A DNA stretch of 64,000 bases. Origin: Selenomonadales bacterium. Its GTDB lineage: Bacteria; Bacillota; Negativicutes; Sporomusales; UBA7701. The DNA is taken from contig JARKNV010000079.1 in NCBI GenBank assembly GCA_029976065.1, forward strand, positions 1-64,000, given 5' to 3'. The notes under the pieces are model-generated. The model was not told the origin of the DNA and did no database searches. It saw only the letters and a list, made by a program, of their open reading frames with translations. A program made the translations under genes and the position numbers. Shown one piece after another: positions 52,106 through 61,148 of the stretch. The stretch's first letter is position 1. Every line of letters begins with the position of its first letter.

Positions 52106-53110
52106 CTACACTTCGTTAAAAGCGGTGCCGATTTCGCCTATCACTTGTTCGACGCTGATATCTTCGGTCAGACTTCCTCGCGGCGGTTTTACAGCCCATT
52201 CGGGGTGTCCGTACGGGCCGGCTCTGTAGTAATTGGTCGGGCCGACAAGCATGATGGTTCGCTTGCCTGCGGCTGCGGCGGCATGCAGCAGACCGGTGTC
52301 GCCGCCCAGCACGATCGAAGACAGTGCTGTCAAGGCTACCGATGTGACAAAATCGGCTTGCCCGGCGGCGACCGGGTAGCGACTTGCTAGCGCATTCAGT
52401 TTTTCCCGTTCCGACGGCCCACCGCCGAACAAGACCTGGAAGCCCCGTTCCTGCCAATAGTCGGCGATCATCGCATAACGGTCCAGCGGCCACATTTTTC
52501 CGGGAACACCGTCACCGGTAAAGGGTTGGATAAACAGGGTGGGCTCTTGCAGGGACAGCCCCCAGCGACTAAACAGGGCTTTCGCCTTCGCCAAATTTTC
52601 TGTCGGTATCGCGTATTGGTTTTTGACCGGGAAAGGGGTTAACCCTCCTTTTTCCAGCAGTTTGCGATGTTGATCGGCAATATGAACGTTCTTCAAATCT
52701 CTTATAAAATAATTAGTATAAAACAACTGCCGCACGGGTTTGCGTGTTTTAATCGAGCCCCAACGGTGGTTTATCCTACTAAGCCAAAGAAGCAGGGCGT
52801 GCTCGCCGTGGCCGACAAAATCAACCGCCAGCTGGAAATTACGGCTGCGGACGGTGTGAAGAAGATCGGCGCTCATGTTCCAGAGCGTAAATATATTGCG
52901 GGAAGCAAGCGCTTCTTTTCTTATAACCAGCACTTCATCAAGACCGGGAAAGCCTTTCAAGACCTGCGAATAGCTGTCCTTAACCAAAAAGCTGATTTTG
53001 CTGTCGGGGAAATTGGCCTTGAGCATATGATAGGCGGGTAGGGTAAAAATGATATCGCCGATGGCGCCCCGTCTTATCATTAAGATGTTTTGTATATTAT
53101 CCGGCATCAT
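52106..53110 (-). CDS. Glycosyltransferase family 9 (heptosyltransferase-like)
   Basis: 334 aa. ILMIRRGAIGDIIFTLPAYH near 8-27, FIQPFTGDGVPGKMWPLDRY near 198-217, and the donor motif LGGDTGLLHAAAAAGKRTIM near 272-291 are clear ADP-heptose transferase marks. It would extend the inner core of lipopolysaccharide. Confidence 0.9.
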   Translation of the reverse strand: MMPDNIQNILMIRRGAIGDIIFTLPAYHMLKANFPDSKISFLVKDSYSQVLKGFPGLDEVLVIRKEALASRNIFTLWNMSADLLHTVRSRNFQLAVDFVGHGEHALLLWLSRINHRWGSIKTRKPVRQLFYTNYFIRDLKNVHIADQHRKLLEKGGLTPFPVKNQYAIPTENLAKAKALFSRWGLSLQEPTLFIQPFTGDGVPGKMWPLDRYAMIADYWQERGFQVLFGGGPSEREKLNALASRYPVAAGQADFVTSVALTALSSIVLGGDTGLLHAAAAAGKRTIMLVGPTNYYRAGPYGHPEWAVKPPRGSLTEDISVEQVIGEIGTAFNEV

Positions 53111-53112
53111 AC

Positions 53113-54300
53113 TTACTCCTTATCCAGGAACCCCTTTTTTAGACAAATGTCCTCAAAAGGTTTGCGACCGGGTGCCTGTAAAGAACGGTAGAGGGCTGCC
53201 AGGCGTTGCGCGACGGAGTGAATTTCATACTCGGCGGCAATCAAGGCATGGGCGCTCTCGCCGACCATTTGCGCCAGGGATTCGTCGCGCAGTAGGCGGA
53301 CGGCGGCGGCGGCCATGGCCTCGGCATCTTCCGCCGGGAAAAGCAGCCCGGTCTTGTCCGCGGTAATTAAATCGACGCAGCCGCCGATATCCGCAGCAAC
53401 ACAGGCGCAGCCGCAGGACATCGCCTCCAACAGGGCGTTGGGCAGACCTTCCCGTCTGGACGGGAAAAGGTATACGTCGGCCGCCGCCAAGTAAGGCGCC
53501 GGGTCCGGCACACTGCCGACGTATATAATCGTGTTTCCGCCCATTTCGGCCTCTAGCTGCTCCAAGGCCCCAACGCTTTTCTTGCTGCCGCCGCCGATTA
53601 CAACCAACCGGGCAGCCGGATAAGCGGCCTGAATCCGCGGCCAGGCTGCCAGTGCCAAATCGAAACCCTTACGGTTTATAAGACGGCCGGAATATAAGAC
53701 AATCTTTTTGTCAACCGGCAGCCCCAAGTTGCCCCGCAAAGCATCTTTTTCCGCCGCCGTAAAGAACTGTTTCATATCCACGCCGTTGGGCACGCGCTTG
53801 ATCCGGTCCGGATAATACCCTTCGGCGGCCAGTTGAGCGGCTATTTCGGCGCTTATGGCAATATAGGCCGAGGCCTGCCGCATAATGAGGTTTTCCAGTT
53901 TGCGGGCCAGGCCTCTGTAAAATTGTTTCCAGGTAAAACGGCTGCGGGAAATGGGAATCTTAACCACCGTCGGGATAGCGAAAAAGCGGCAGAGAATCAG
54001 CGTGATCAAAGTGGGGAGGCGTTGCCCCAGAATATGGACGACGTGCAGGTTGTGCCTCAGCCGCCACAATATCAAGGATATCCAAAGCCAATACGTCCCT
54101 GACGGGCCGATCCGGTAAACATGTATATCATCGATTATTTCCTGGAATTTGCTTGTGAGACTTCTTTTTTTGGCGATCACGGTAATGTCGTGCCCGGCAT
54201 CCTTTAAGGCCCGAATCTGGGTTATCGCCTGCAGATCCACACCGGTAATCGGCTGGCTGTCCTCGCAGTATTTAGCCAGTAACAGCATGCATATGTGCAT
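53113..54300 (-). CDS. Glycosyltransferase family 4 protein
   Basis: 395 aa. GVDLQAITQIRALKDAGHDI near the start, VLYSGRLINRKGFDLALAAW near 210-229 and FPSRREGLPNALLEAMSCG near 288-306 with the E-x7-E donor site. It is 2 nt from the next operon gene. Retaining hexosyltransferase; acceptor unknown. Confidence 0.92.
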   Translation of the reverse strand: MHICMLLLAKYCEDSQPITGVDLQAITQIRALKDAGHDITVIAKKRSLTSKFQEIIDDIHVYRIGPSGTYWLWISLILWRLRHNLHVVHILGQRLPTLITLILCRFFAIPTVVKIPISRSRFTWKQFYRGLARKLENLIMRQASAYIAISAEIAAQLAAEGYYPDRIKRVPNGVDMKQFFTAAEKDALRGNLGLPVDKKIVLYSGRLINRKGFDLALAAWPRIQAAYPAARLVVIGGGSKKSVGALEQLEAEMGGNTIIYVGSVPDPAPYLAAADVYLFPSRREGLPNALLEAMSCGCACVAADIGGCVDLITADKTGLLFPAEDAEAMAAAAVRLLRDESLAQMVGESAHALIAAEYEIHSVAQRLAALYRSLQAPGRKPFEDICLKKGFLDKE

Positions 54301-54333
54301 ATGGTTCCTTCTCTTCCGCCTCCCGGTGAAGGC

Positions 54334-55317
54334 TTACATATCATCCCGGTTGGCAGTCGCTCTTCCCCGGTACCATTCCCAAAATCGCCTTACGCCGTCT
54401 TCGATCGGCGTGGACGGCCTGAAACCAAGAAGGTCCTTCGCCTTGGCGATGTCGGCGAAAGTCTGGGGGACGTCTCCCGGCTGCTCCGGCAGGCGGGCAA
54501 TCTGCGCCGATTTTCCCAAGGTCGTTTCCAGAACGGCAATCAGCCTGTCTAAAGAAACGGTGGCGGAATTCCCCAGGTTGATAACCTCGTAGCGGGTTCT
54601 GTCATAGGCCAGGGCACCCATAAATCCCGCTATTATGTCGTCAATATAGGTATAGTCCCTTCGCGACGTGCCGTCGCCGAACACCGGAATCGCTTTCCCG
54701 TCGCTAATCAGGCGGGTAAATTTATAAATGGCGAGGTCGGGCCGCTGACGCGGTCCGTAAACGGTGAAAAGGCGCAGACAGAGAATTTGCATGTCATATA
54801 AATGAGCATAAACGTGCGCCAACAGTTCCCCCGCCGCTTTTGTCGCTGCGTAAGGGCTTATGGGGTGAACCGTGGAATCGCTTTCGGAGAAGGGTACTTT
54901 GGCGTTAAGGCCATACACGGAACTGGAAGAAGCAAAGAGGCACTTTTTTACATTGAAGTTTCGGCAGCATTCGAAGATATTATGCGTGCCGCCAATATTA
55001 ACTTCCTGATAAAGTACGGGCTGTTCGAGAGACGGCCGCACACCGGCTCTTGCCGCAAGATGGATCACCGCGTCAATTGTGCGGCCGGCAAAACTTGCGT
55101 TCATAAATTGCAGGTCGCGGATATCCCCTTCCAACAGCTTATAGGCCGGATTTTTTAGATGCATCCTCACATTTTCCCGTTTCAGCGCCGGATCGTAGTA
55201 ATCGTTGAAATCGTCTACGGCAAGTACCTGGAAGTCTTGGGCCAGCAACCTGTCTACCAGATGACTGCCGATAAAGCCGGCTGCTCCTGTTACTAATATC
55301 GTTTTCATGCCGGCCAT
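54334..55317 (-). CDS. NAD-dependent sugar nucleotide epimerase (UDP-glucuronate 4-epimerase-like)
   Basis: 327 aa. Rossmann motif TGAAGFIGSHLVDRL at 10-24, catalytic SSSSVYG and the Y-x3-K pair in SPYAATKAAGE near 152-162. Its start overlaps the end of the UDP-glucose dehydrogenase gene, so UDP-glucuronate to UDP-galacturonate is the natural reading. Confidence 0.85.
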   Translation of the reverse strand: MAGMKTILVTGAAGFIGSHLVDRLLAQDFQVLAVDDFNDYYDPALKRENVRMHLKNPAYKLLEGDIRDLQFMNASFAGRTIDAVIHLAARAGVRPSLEQPVLYQEVNIGGTHNIFECCRNFNVKKCLFASSSSVYGLNAKVPFSESDSTVHPISPYAATKAAGELLAHVYAHLYDMQILCLRLFTVYGPRQRPDLAIYKFTRLISDGKAIPVFGDGTSRRDYTYIDDIIAGFMGALAYDRTRYEVINLGNSATVSLDRLIAVLETTLGKSAQIARLPEQPGDVPQTFADIAKAKDLLGFRPSTPIEDGVRRFWEWYRGRATANRDDM

Positions 55318-56687
55318 CTTCCGAAACCGATATATTTCAGTCCCGCCGCCTTGACATGTGAGGGCTTCATGATATTACGGCCGTCAATCAATATCTTCTC
55401 TTTGGTCATCCGACGGGCGATTTCCCTAAGCGGCAGCCGAAGAAACTCTTCCCATTCGGTCACGAGCACGACAGCGTCACAGTCCTCGGCAAGCAATAAT
55501 GGATTCTCGCAATATTCGACGGCAAGTGCGCCATATTGCTCCCGGAAGTTGTCCATCGCCACAGGATCATAAACCTTGACCCGGCAGCCCATTTCCAGCA
55601 GAGCCTTGGTAATATCAATAGCGGGGGCGTCACGCAGGTCATCGGTATTAGGCTTAAAAGCCAACCCCAATATTCCGACTGTCCGGCCCCGCACGACCTT
55701 CAGCGATTCCTGCAGCTTTTCGATCACTCTCATCCGCTGCCGACGGTTAACTCTAACGGCGCCCTCCAGGAGGGGCATCGGGTAGCCGTACTCGTACCCG
55801 ATGCTGCTCAGCGCGGCCGTATCCTTGCCGAAACAGCTTCCTCCCCAACCCAGCCCGGCTTCGAGAAACCGTGAGCCGATCCGCTTGTCAAGCCCAATGC
55901 CCCGCGATACTTCCTCGACGTCGGCGCCAACCTTTTCGCACAAGCCGCTGATTTCGTTGATGAAACTTATCTTTGTGGCCAGAAAAGCATTGGCGGCATA
56001 CTTAATCATCTCCGCGCTTGTGCCGTCGGTGGTGACAAATGCGGGGAGCGGGAAACCTTCCGGACGCGGGCAGCAGTTAGGCGCGACAAAGGTCTGTTCC
56101 AGAATGGGGATATACATTACCCGCAGGATGTTGATTGCTTCTACATCATCGCCGCCGACGACAATTCTGTCAGGATACAGGGTATCGTGAATCGCTGCCC
56201 CTTCCCGCAAGAATTCGGGGTTGGACGCGATAGCAAATTGGCATGCCGATTTTTTTCCGGTCAAAATCTGATCGATAATTAGCTTCACTCTCAGCGAAGT
56301 ACCGATGGGAACCGTGGATTTGTTTACAATGACCTGCAGTTTACCATTTCCCAGGTTTTCTGCTATACTGGTTACGGCAGTTTCTATATACGACAAATTG
56401 GCCTTGCCGGTTTCCGTCGATGGGGTACCTACCGCTAAAATAATTACATCTGCGCCCCGGCAGTCGGAGAACTCCGCAGTAAAGGTGAGTCGATCCTCCG
56501 CCAACTGCAGTAGTTCAACTATCCCCGGCTCGCAAATGGGTGACTTGCCCTCACGTAGCAGCGCGACTTTTTTTGCGTCAATGTCAATACAGGTTACTTT
56601 ATGGCCGACGAATGCCAGGCAAACTCCGGTGGTAAGCCCGACATAACCTGTGCCTATTATACATACCCTTAATGGCCAGCCTCCCAT
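55305..56687 (-). CDS. ugd: UDP-glucose 6-dehydrogenase
   Basis: 460 aa. NAD-binding IIGTGYVGLTTGVCLAFVG near 10-28, catalytic Cys in GLGWGGSCFGKDTAAL near 264-279, and NVMILGLAFKPNTDD-like GILGLAFKPNTDDLRDAPA near 333-351. It oxidises UDP-glucose to UDP-glucuronate for the LPS/capsule operon, of which it is the first gene (AAGGAGG 8 nt upstream). Confidence 0.95.
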   Translation of the reverse strand: MGGWPLRVCIIGTGYVGLTTGVCLAFVGHKVTCIDIDAKKVALLREGKSPICEPGIVELLQLAEDRLTFTAEFSDCRGADVIILAVGTPSTETGKANLSYIETAVTSIAENLGNGKLQVIVNKSTVPIGTSLRVKLIIDQILTGKKSACQFAIASNPEFLREGAAIHDTLYPDRIVVGGDDVEAINILRVMYIPILEQTFVAPNCCPRPEGFPLPAFVTTDGTSAEMIKYAANAFLATKISFINEISGLCEKVGADVEEVSRGIGLDKRIGSRFLEAGLGWGGSCFGKDTAALSSIGYEYGYPMPLLEGAVRVNRRQRMRVIEKLQESLKVVRGRTVGILGLAFKPNTDDLRDAPAIDITKALLEMGCRVKVYDPVAMDNFREQYGALAVEYCENPLLLAEDCDAVVLVTEWEEFLRLPLREIARRMTKEKILIDGRNIMKPSHVKAAGLKYIGFGRWPA

Positions 56688-56806
56688 TGAGTGGATCCTC
56701 CTTACGCAAAATATTTTGCTACATAAAGGGACCGTCGATCAATTTCGCCTATCCCATGCTGGTAAATGTTTTAATATATGGTAAAATATGTAAATATTAC
56801 AATATA

Positions 56807-56835
56807 ATTCTATATTCCTGTTTGGGCTTTGTCAA
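56807..56835 (-). promoter_or_regulatory. SigmaA promoter of the LPS operon
   Basis: On the minus strand: TTGACA (56835-56830), 17-nt spacer, TAGAAT (56812-56807), about 115 nt before the dehydrogenase start, in an AT-rich leader. Confidence 0.8.
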
Positions 56836-57031
56836 TAGATGGACTTGTAAATTGAATAGACCAGAAAAAGGAGTATTTGGGGGTTGGATATTCTTAACCC
56901 GATACAGCGATTTTGTTCCGGACAGAGCGGCTGCCGACAGCTGCCGCCCGGTGACGTATCGGGCGGCGGGTGGCATGTAATTATTTTCAAGTCGCGCACT
57001 TGACCGCCCGAAATTAAGAGAGTCACAAGAG
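56836..57031. other. Intergenic region with a strong hairpin, no gene seen
   Basis: No supportable gene. A GC-rich hairpin GCCGCCCGG-TGACGTAT-CGGGCGGCG (about 56942-56968) stands out and is followed 60 nt later by a terminator. This may be a short leader or small RNA on the plus strand, but I recognise no riboswitch. Confidence 0.35.
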
Positions 57032-57064
57032 AGCCACCGTCATATCGACGGTGGCTTTTGTTTG
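57032..57064 (+). terminator. Intrinsic terminator, parent transcript unknown
   Basis: AGCCACCGTC-ATATC-GACGGTGGCT followed by TTTGTTTGT. No gene lies upstream on the plus strand, so it ends an unrecognised transcript that starts in 56.8-57.0 kb. Confidence 0.75.
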
Positions 57065-57394
57065 TACTTTCCTAGAAAATAGCATTGCGGATTACTTAAT
57101 TAAGGAATAAAGCTGATCAACCACTTCCAAGTATACGTAAGGATTTGTATAAACTCGTGCATAAATGACGTCGGCAGATAATCACACAAAAGGGCATTTT
57201 TAGCAGCGCCAAAACGGTTCTTTCGGGAAAACTTGCGAGTTAGATTGCCGTACGCCTAGCAAGAATAAAAAGATTTACAGTCTGTGGGCACCGTTTTCAT
57301 CTTTCGTTATGTTTTATAATTATAAAAAATCATAAAATTCAAGGAGGAATTACAAAACAAATAGCGAAACTAATCATCACAAAAATAAAACATC

Positions 57395-57411
57395 GTTTCA
57401 TTTAATGAAAC
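57395..57411. promoter_or_regulatory. IclR-type operator palindrome 1
   Basis: GTTTCATTTAATGAAAC, a perfect 8-bp palindrome around a central T, about 100 bp upstream of the nitroreductase start. It shares its layout with the site at 59094-59110; the IclR-family regulator is encoded between them. Confidence 0.75.
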
Positions 57412-57499
57412 AAAGCTTGGCGAGCTGTAGGGACTGATTCTCGGTTTTTGCTATGGTGGTTGTAAAACTACGGTGAACGAGATTTGGGAGGTAATCTAC

Positions 57500-58123
57500 T
57501 TGGATTTTAAGGAACTTGTGGGCAGCAGGAGAACTATTCGTAGCTTTCTTCCCGAGCCAATCGCTAAGGACGATATCAAGGAGATTATTCGAACAGCTAC
57601 AAGTGCATGTAATTCAGGCAATAAGCAAAACTGGCGGTTCATTATTATTCAAAATGAAACTGTAAAAAATAAGCTGGCGCAGATTGTCCGGGAAAAGGCA
57701 GCATGGCTAATTGATGAAGTAGGCAAAGTTAAGACAACGGATAAGCCTTCCTATACTCCGCAGGAATTCTTTTTGGAAGCGCCAATCGTTATCGGGGTAG
57801 TGGCGACATCCAAGTATTGGACAAAGCCGGATTTGCTGATGCTTGATCTCGGATATAGCGAGAAGGACGTTGCTGATTTAAGGTGTAGAAGTGATTTGCA
57901 GACAATTGGTGCGGTTATACAATTGATACTATTGGCTGCTTGGGAAAAGGGGCTAGGCGGGTGCTGGATGACCGGACCATTATTTGCGCGCAAAGAACTG
58001 GAAAAGTTATTCGGGCTCAAAGCTGAGGAATCTCTGGCCGCATTAATTCCTATTGGAAAACCAGTAGTCATACCCGCCGGCACGGGAAGAAAGCCGGTGG
58101 AGGAAGTAATTAGTTTTCTATAA
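57500..58123 (+). CDS. Nitroreductase-family flavoprotein
   Basis: 207 aa from TTG 57500 (GGGAGG 8 nt upstream). FMN-site Arg residues in GSRRTIRSFLPEPI near the start, SACNSGNKQNWRFII near 38-52, and GGCWMTGPLFARKELEKLFG near 155-174. Enzymes of this family reduce nitro groups, quinones, enones or other electron-poor compounds with NAD(P)H. First gene of the AT-richer 57-64 kb module. Confidence 0.88.
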   Translation: MDFKELVGSRRTIRSFLPEPIAKDDIKEIIRTATSACNSGNKQNWRFIIIQNETVKNKLAQIVREKAAWLIDEVGKVKTTDKPSYTPQEFFLEAPIVIGVVATSKYWTKPDLLMLDLGYSEKDVADLRCRSDLQTIGAVIQLILLAAWEKGLGGCWMTGPLFARKELEKLFGLKAEESLAALIPIGKPVVIPAGTGRKPVEEVISFL

Positions 58124-58328
58124 TAACCGATTTCAGCGATGCAAACCCGCATCTGACCGACGGAACCTGATGCCTTGATGGATAAATTCTATGTTTAGTA
58201 TAAGGGAAAAAAGGCCTGATATAGTGCAGTACCACGCGAAGGCGGAATAAGGATTTATCTTAATGAAGGATTTTTTCTTTGCTCGAATAATAAATAGATT
58301 CAATCGATATTGAAGTAGGAGGATTCAA

Positions 58329-59024
58329 GTGTACAATATTCGAGCAATAGAGCGGGCATTCAAATTGTTAGAGTGCTTTTCGGTGAAAAGACCCCAAATG
58401 GGTGTTACCGAACTCGCTGAGCATATCGGGTTGTCGAAAGCAACTACTTTCCGTATAGCGGAGACCTTGGAGCAATTGGGTTATTTGCATAAGGACGATT
58501 CGACGCAGAACTATTCCATTGGCGCAAAAGTATTAGGTTTAGGACAGGTTTTTCTCGATGATTTAGACTTTAGGGCCATCTCACTTCCCTACATGAAAGA
58601 AATACGAGATAGATTAGATGAAACTATCAGTTTATACATCGTAGTTAGTAATAAAAGAGTCTGTATTGAGCGGATTCACAGTTCCCTGTCTTTGCGAAGG
58701 GTAGTTGCGGTAGGCGAAGAGGTGCCTCTAGAGAGGGGTGCGTCAGGAAGAATACTGTTAGCATTTTCGGACATAAATCACAACATTGATCAGGCGATTA
58801 TGGAGAAAGTCAGGGAAGATGGTTACACCTACAGCGCTAATGAAAGAGGCGAGGGGATATCTGCTATCTCGGTTCCCATTCGAAATCATAAAGGAAAAGT
58901 TATAGCGGCATTAACCATTTCTGGTCCATCGTTTCGCTACAATGAAGAGACGGTACCGCGTTATATAAAGGTCATGAAAGACACCTCCGTGGAAATATCA
59001 GCCAAGCTTGGATACAAGAGCTGA
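58329..59024 (+). CDS. IclR-family transcriptional regulator
   Basis: 231 aa from GTG 58329 (AGGAGG upstream). Winged HTH at 4-65 (RAFKLLECFSVKRP, LAEHIGLSKATTFRIAETLE) and ligand-binding domain at 75-230 (LYIVVSNKRVCIERIHSS, GRILLAFSD). Two matching GTTTC-based palindromes, one before the nitroreductase gene and one before the aconitase gene, are its probable operators. Confidence 0.92.
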   Translation: MYNIRAIERAFKLLECFSVKRPQMGVTELAEHIGLSKATTFRIAETLEQLGYLHKDDSTQNYSIGAKVLGLGQVFLDDLDFRAISLPYMKEIRDRLDETISLYIVVSNKRVCIERIHSSLSLRRVVAVGEEVPLERGASGRILLAFSDINHNIDQAIMEKVREDGYTYSANERGEGISAISVPIRNHKGKVIAALTISGPSFRYNEETVPRYIKVMKDTSVEISAKLGYKS

Positions 59025-59093
59025 GTGGGTGAGTTAATACGCGCACTTAGCAGAAGAGGTGCATTTATTTTTGTGCATATGAAATGAAACGGT

Positions 59094-59110
59094 GTTTCGT
59101 TTAACGAAAC
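59094..59110. promoter_or_regulatory. IclR-type operator palindrome 2
   Basis: GTTTCGTTTAACGAAAC, a perfect palindrome around a central T, with an extra half-site GAAATGAAAC just before it (59081-59090). It lies 43 bp before the aconitase start codon. Confidence 0.75.
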
Positions 59111-59152
59111 AAAATAACGCTGAATTTTAGTACCAATAAAAGGGGTCTGACT

Positions 59153-61078
59153 ATGGGACAGAATTTATTTGAAAAAATCATTTCCACTCATTTGGTAAGC
59201 GGCGAAATGGTCGCCGGCAAAGAAGTCGGGGTCAGAATAGACCAGACGTTGACCCAAGAATCGCTTGGCGCAATGGCGTATCTCCAGTTCGAGGCCTTGA
59301 ATATCCCGCAGGTAAAAACAAAATTATCGGTGGCGTACTGTGACCATCTTCTGGCGCAGTTTGGTCCGGCAAACGCTGATGTTCATCGTTATCATGAGAC
59401 TGTAACGGACAAATACGGCATCGTATTTTCAAAACCTGGAAACGGCATTTGTCATCAAGTGCACCTTGAGCGCTTCAGCCGTCCGGGACAGACGCTGATC
59501 GGTGGCGACAGCCATACTGTGACCTGCGGCGCCGCAGGGATGGTGGCGATCGGTGCCGGTGGCCTGGATGTAGCTTTGGCTATGGGCGGTAGTCCGTTTT
59601 TTATGACATATCCCAAGGTCAAAAAAGTAATTTTGCGTGGAAAGCTCAAGAACTGGGTGACTGCCAAGGATATAATCCTTGAAGTTTTGAAAAAGCTCAC
59701 AACCAAAGGTAATGTGGGTACTGTTCTGGAATACGGCGGGGACGGGATTGCGTACATGACGGTTCCTGAGCGTTCAACCATTGCCAACATGGGAGCGGAA
59801 ACCGGTGTTACCACCTCGCTTTTTCCGAGTGACGAAATGACCCGCAAGTTCTTCGTCGCCCAGGACCGTGAAGACCAGTGGCAGGAATTGTTGCCGGACG
59901 CAGACGCCAAGTACGACGACGTAATCGAAATTGATTTGGCTGCTATCGAACCCAATGTTGCCCTGCCTCATTCGCCGGACAAAGTTGTAACCGTGAGGGA
60001 AGCGGGAGAAATTGCTGTGGATCAAGTCTTGATTGGCAGTTGTACAAACTCCTCTTACCTTGACCTGATGCTGGTTGCTGAGATGCTGAAAGGAAGGAAA
60101 GTTCATCCGCATGTCAGCTTCGGAGTGGTCCCGGGGTCCCGGCAAGTTTTGTCGATGATCACCGAGAATGGTGCCTTGAGTCACATTATAGCCGCGGGAG
60201 CCAGGATTCTGGAATCCGGGTGCGGCTTCTGCGTGGGGCAGGGACAATCGCCTCAGACCGCTGGTGTGTCAGTGCGTACTAACAACCGTAACTTTGCGGG
60301 CAGAAGCGGAACCCAGGATGGAGCTGTATATCTTACAAGTCCGGTGGTTGCTGCGGCGACAGCGCTGACAGGCAAGCTGACCGATCCGCGTGACCTTGGC
60401 ATGGAATATCCTACCATTATTCTGCCGGCAAAATATAATGCTGATGATTCGCAGGTCTTGTTTCCGACAGGGAAAAAGGAGGTTTTCCGTAGTGAGATTA
60501 TCGGTACCCCTCCTTATAATACGCCAATGCCGGCTGAGCTTAAATCGGAAGTTGCGATCAAAGTCGGCAATATGCTTAATACGGATGATATCATTCCCGG
60601 CGGGGAAGCGATGAATTATCGCGCTAACATACCTAAGTCCTGTGAGTTCATCTTCCAATTTATCGACCCGCAATTCCCGAAAAACTGTAAAGATATAGTT
60701 GCGCGAGGAAAAGCGCCTGTTATTGTTGGCGGAGAAAGCTACGGGCAGGGATCTTCGCGGGAGCACGCCGCGGTTTGCCCGATGTACATGGGAGTGCGCA
60801 CCTTGATTGCCATAAGTATAGAGCGCATTCACAAGGCCAATTTGATAAACTTCGGCATACTCCCCTTGCGGTTGGCTGACGCTGCTGATTACAACAGAAT
60901 TGAAAAAGGCGATGAACTGGTAATAGAAGATATCTACAAAACCATCTATTCCGATCAAATCACTGTCCGCAACGTTACGAAAGGCGCCAGCTTCATCGCA
61001 ATGAACGAGACGACGAAGAGACAACGCGATATCATTCTAAAAGGCGGACTGCTTAACTATGCAATTGCACAGAAATAA
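59153..61078 (+). CDS. Aconitate hydratase-family enzyme (single chain)
   Basis: 641 aa. Fe-S cluster Cys residues in IGSCTNSSYLDLM near 300 and GCGFCVGQGQSP near 362; GGDSHTVTCGAAGMVAIGAG near 121 and the swivel domain with NTDDIIPGG and GGESYGQGSSREHAA near 530-545 complete the fold. The length fits the compact anaerobic aconitase type. It interconverts citrate, cis-aconitate and isocitrate, or a methyl or dimethyl analogue; two MmgE/PrpD genes next to it leave the true substrate open. Confidence 0.9.
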   Translation: MGQNLFEKIISTHLVSGEMVAGKEVGVRIDQTLTQESLGAMAYLQFEALNIPQVKTKLSVAYCDHLLAQFGPANADVHRYHETVTDKYGIVFSKPGNGICHQVHLERFSRPGQTLIGGDSHTVTCGAAGMVAIGAGGLDVALAMGGSPFFMTYPKVKKVILRGKLKNWVTAKDIILEVLKKLTTKGNVGTVLEYGGDGIAYMTVPERSTIANMGAETGVTTSLFPSDEMTRKFFVAQDREDQWQELLPDADAKYDDVIEIDLAAIEPNVALPHSPDKVVTVREAGEIAVDQVLIGSCTNSSYLDLMLVAEMLKGRKVHPHVSFGVVPGSRQVLSMITENGALSHIIAAGARILESGCGFCVGQGQSPQTAGVSVRTNNRNFAGRSGTQDGAVYLTSPVVAAATALTGKLTDPRDLGMEYPTIILPAKYNADDSQVLFPTGKKEVFRSEIIGTPPYNTPMPAELKSEVAIKVGNMLNTDDIIPGGEAMNYRANIPKSCEFIFQFIDPQFPKNCKDIVARGKAPVIVGGESYGQGSSREHAAVCPMYMGVRTLIAISIERIHKANLINFGILPLRLADAADYNRIEKGDELVIEDIYKTIYSDQITVRNVTKGASFIAMNETTKRQRDIILKGGLLNYAIAQK

Positions 61079-61148
61079 GCCAAGGTATTCCCCGGCTGAT
61101 TGATGAATAAGACCCGAATCAAAATAAATAGGCGAGTGGTGAGATTTG

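Noticed and set aside
56672-56980. 102-codon plus-strand frame before the orphan terminator
   Set aside because: No ribosome binding site; the frame crosses the promoter and leader of the LPS operon and ends in the GC-rich hairpin.
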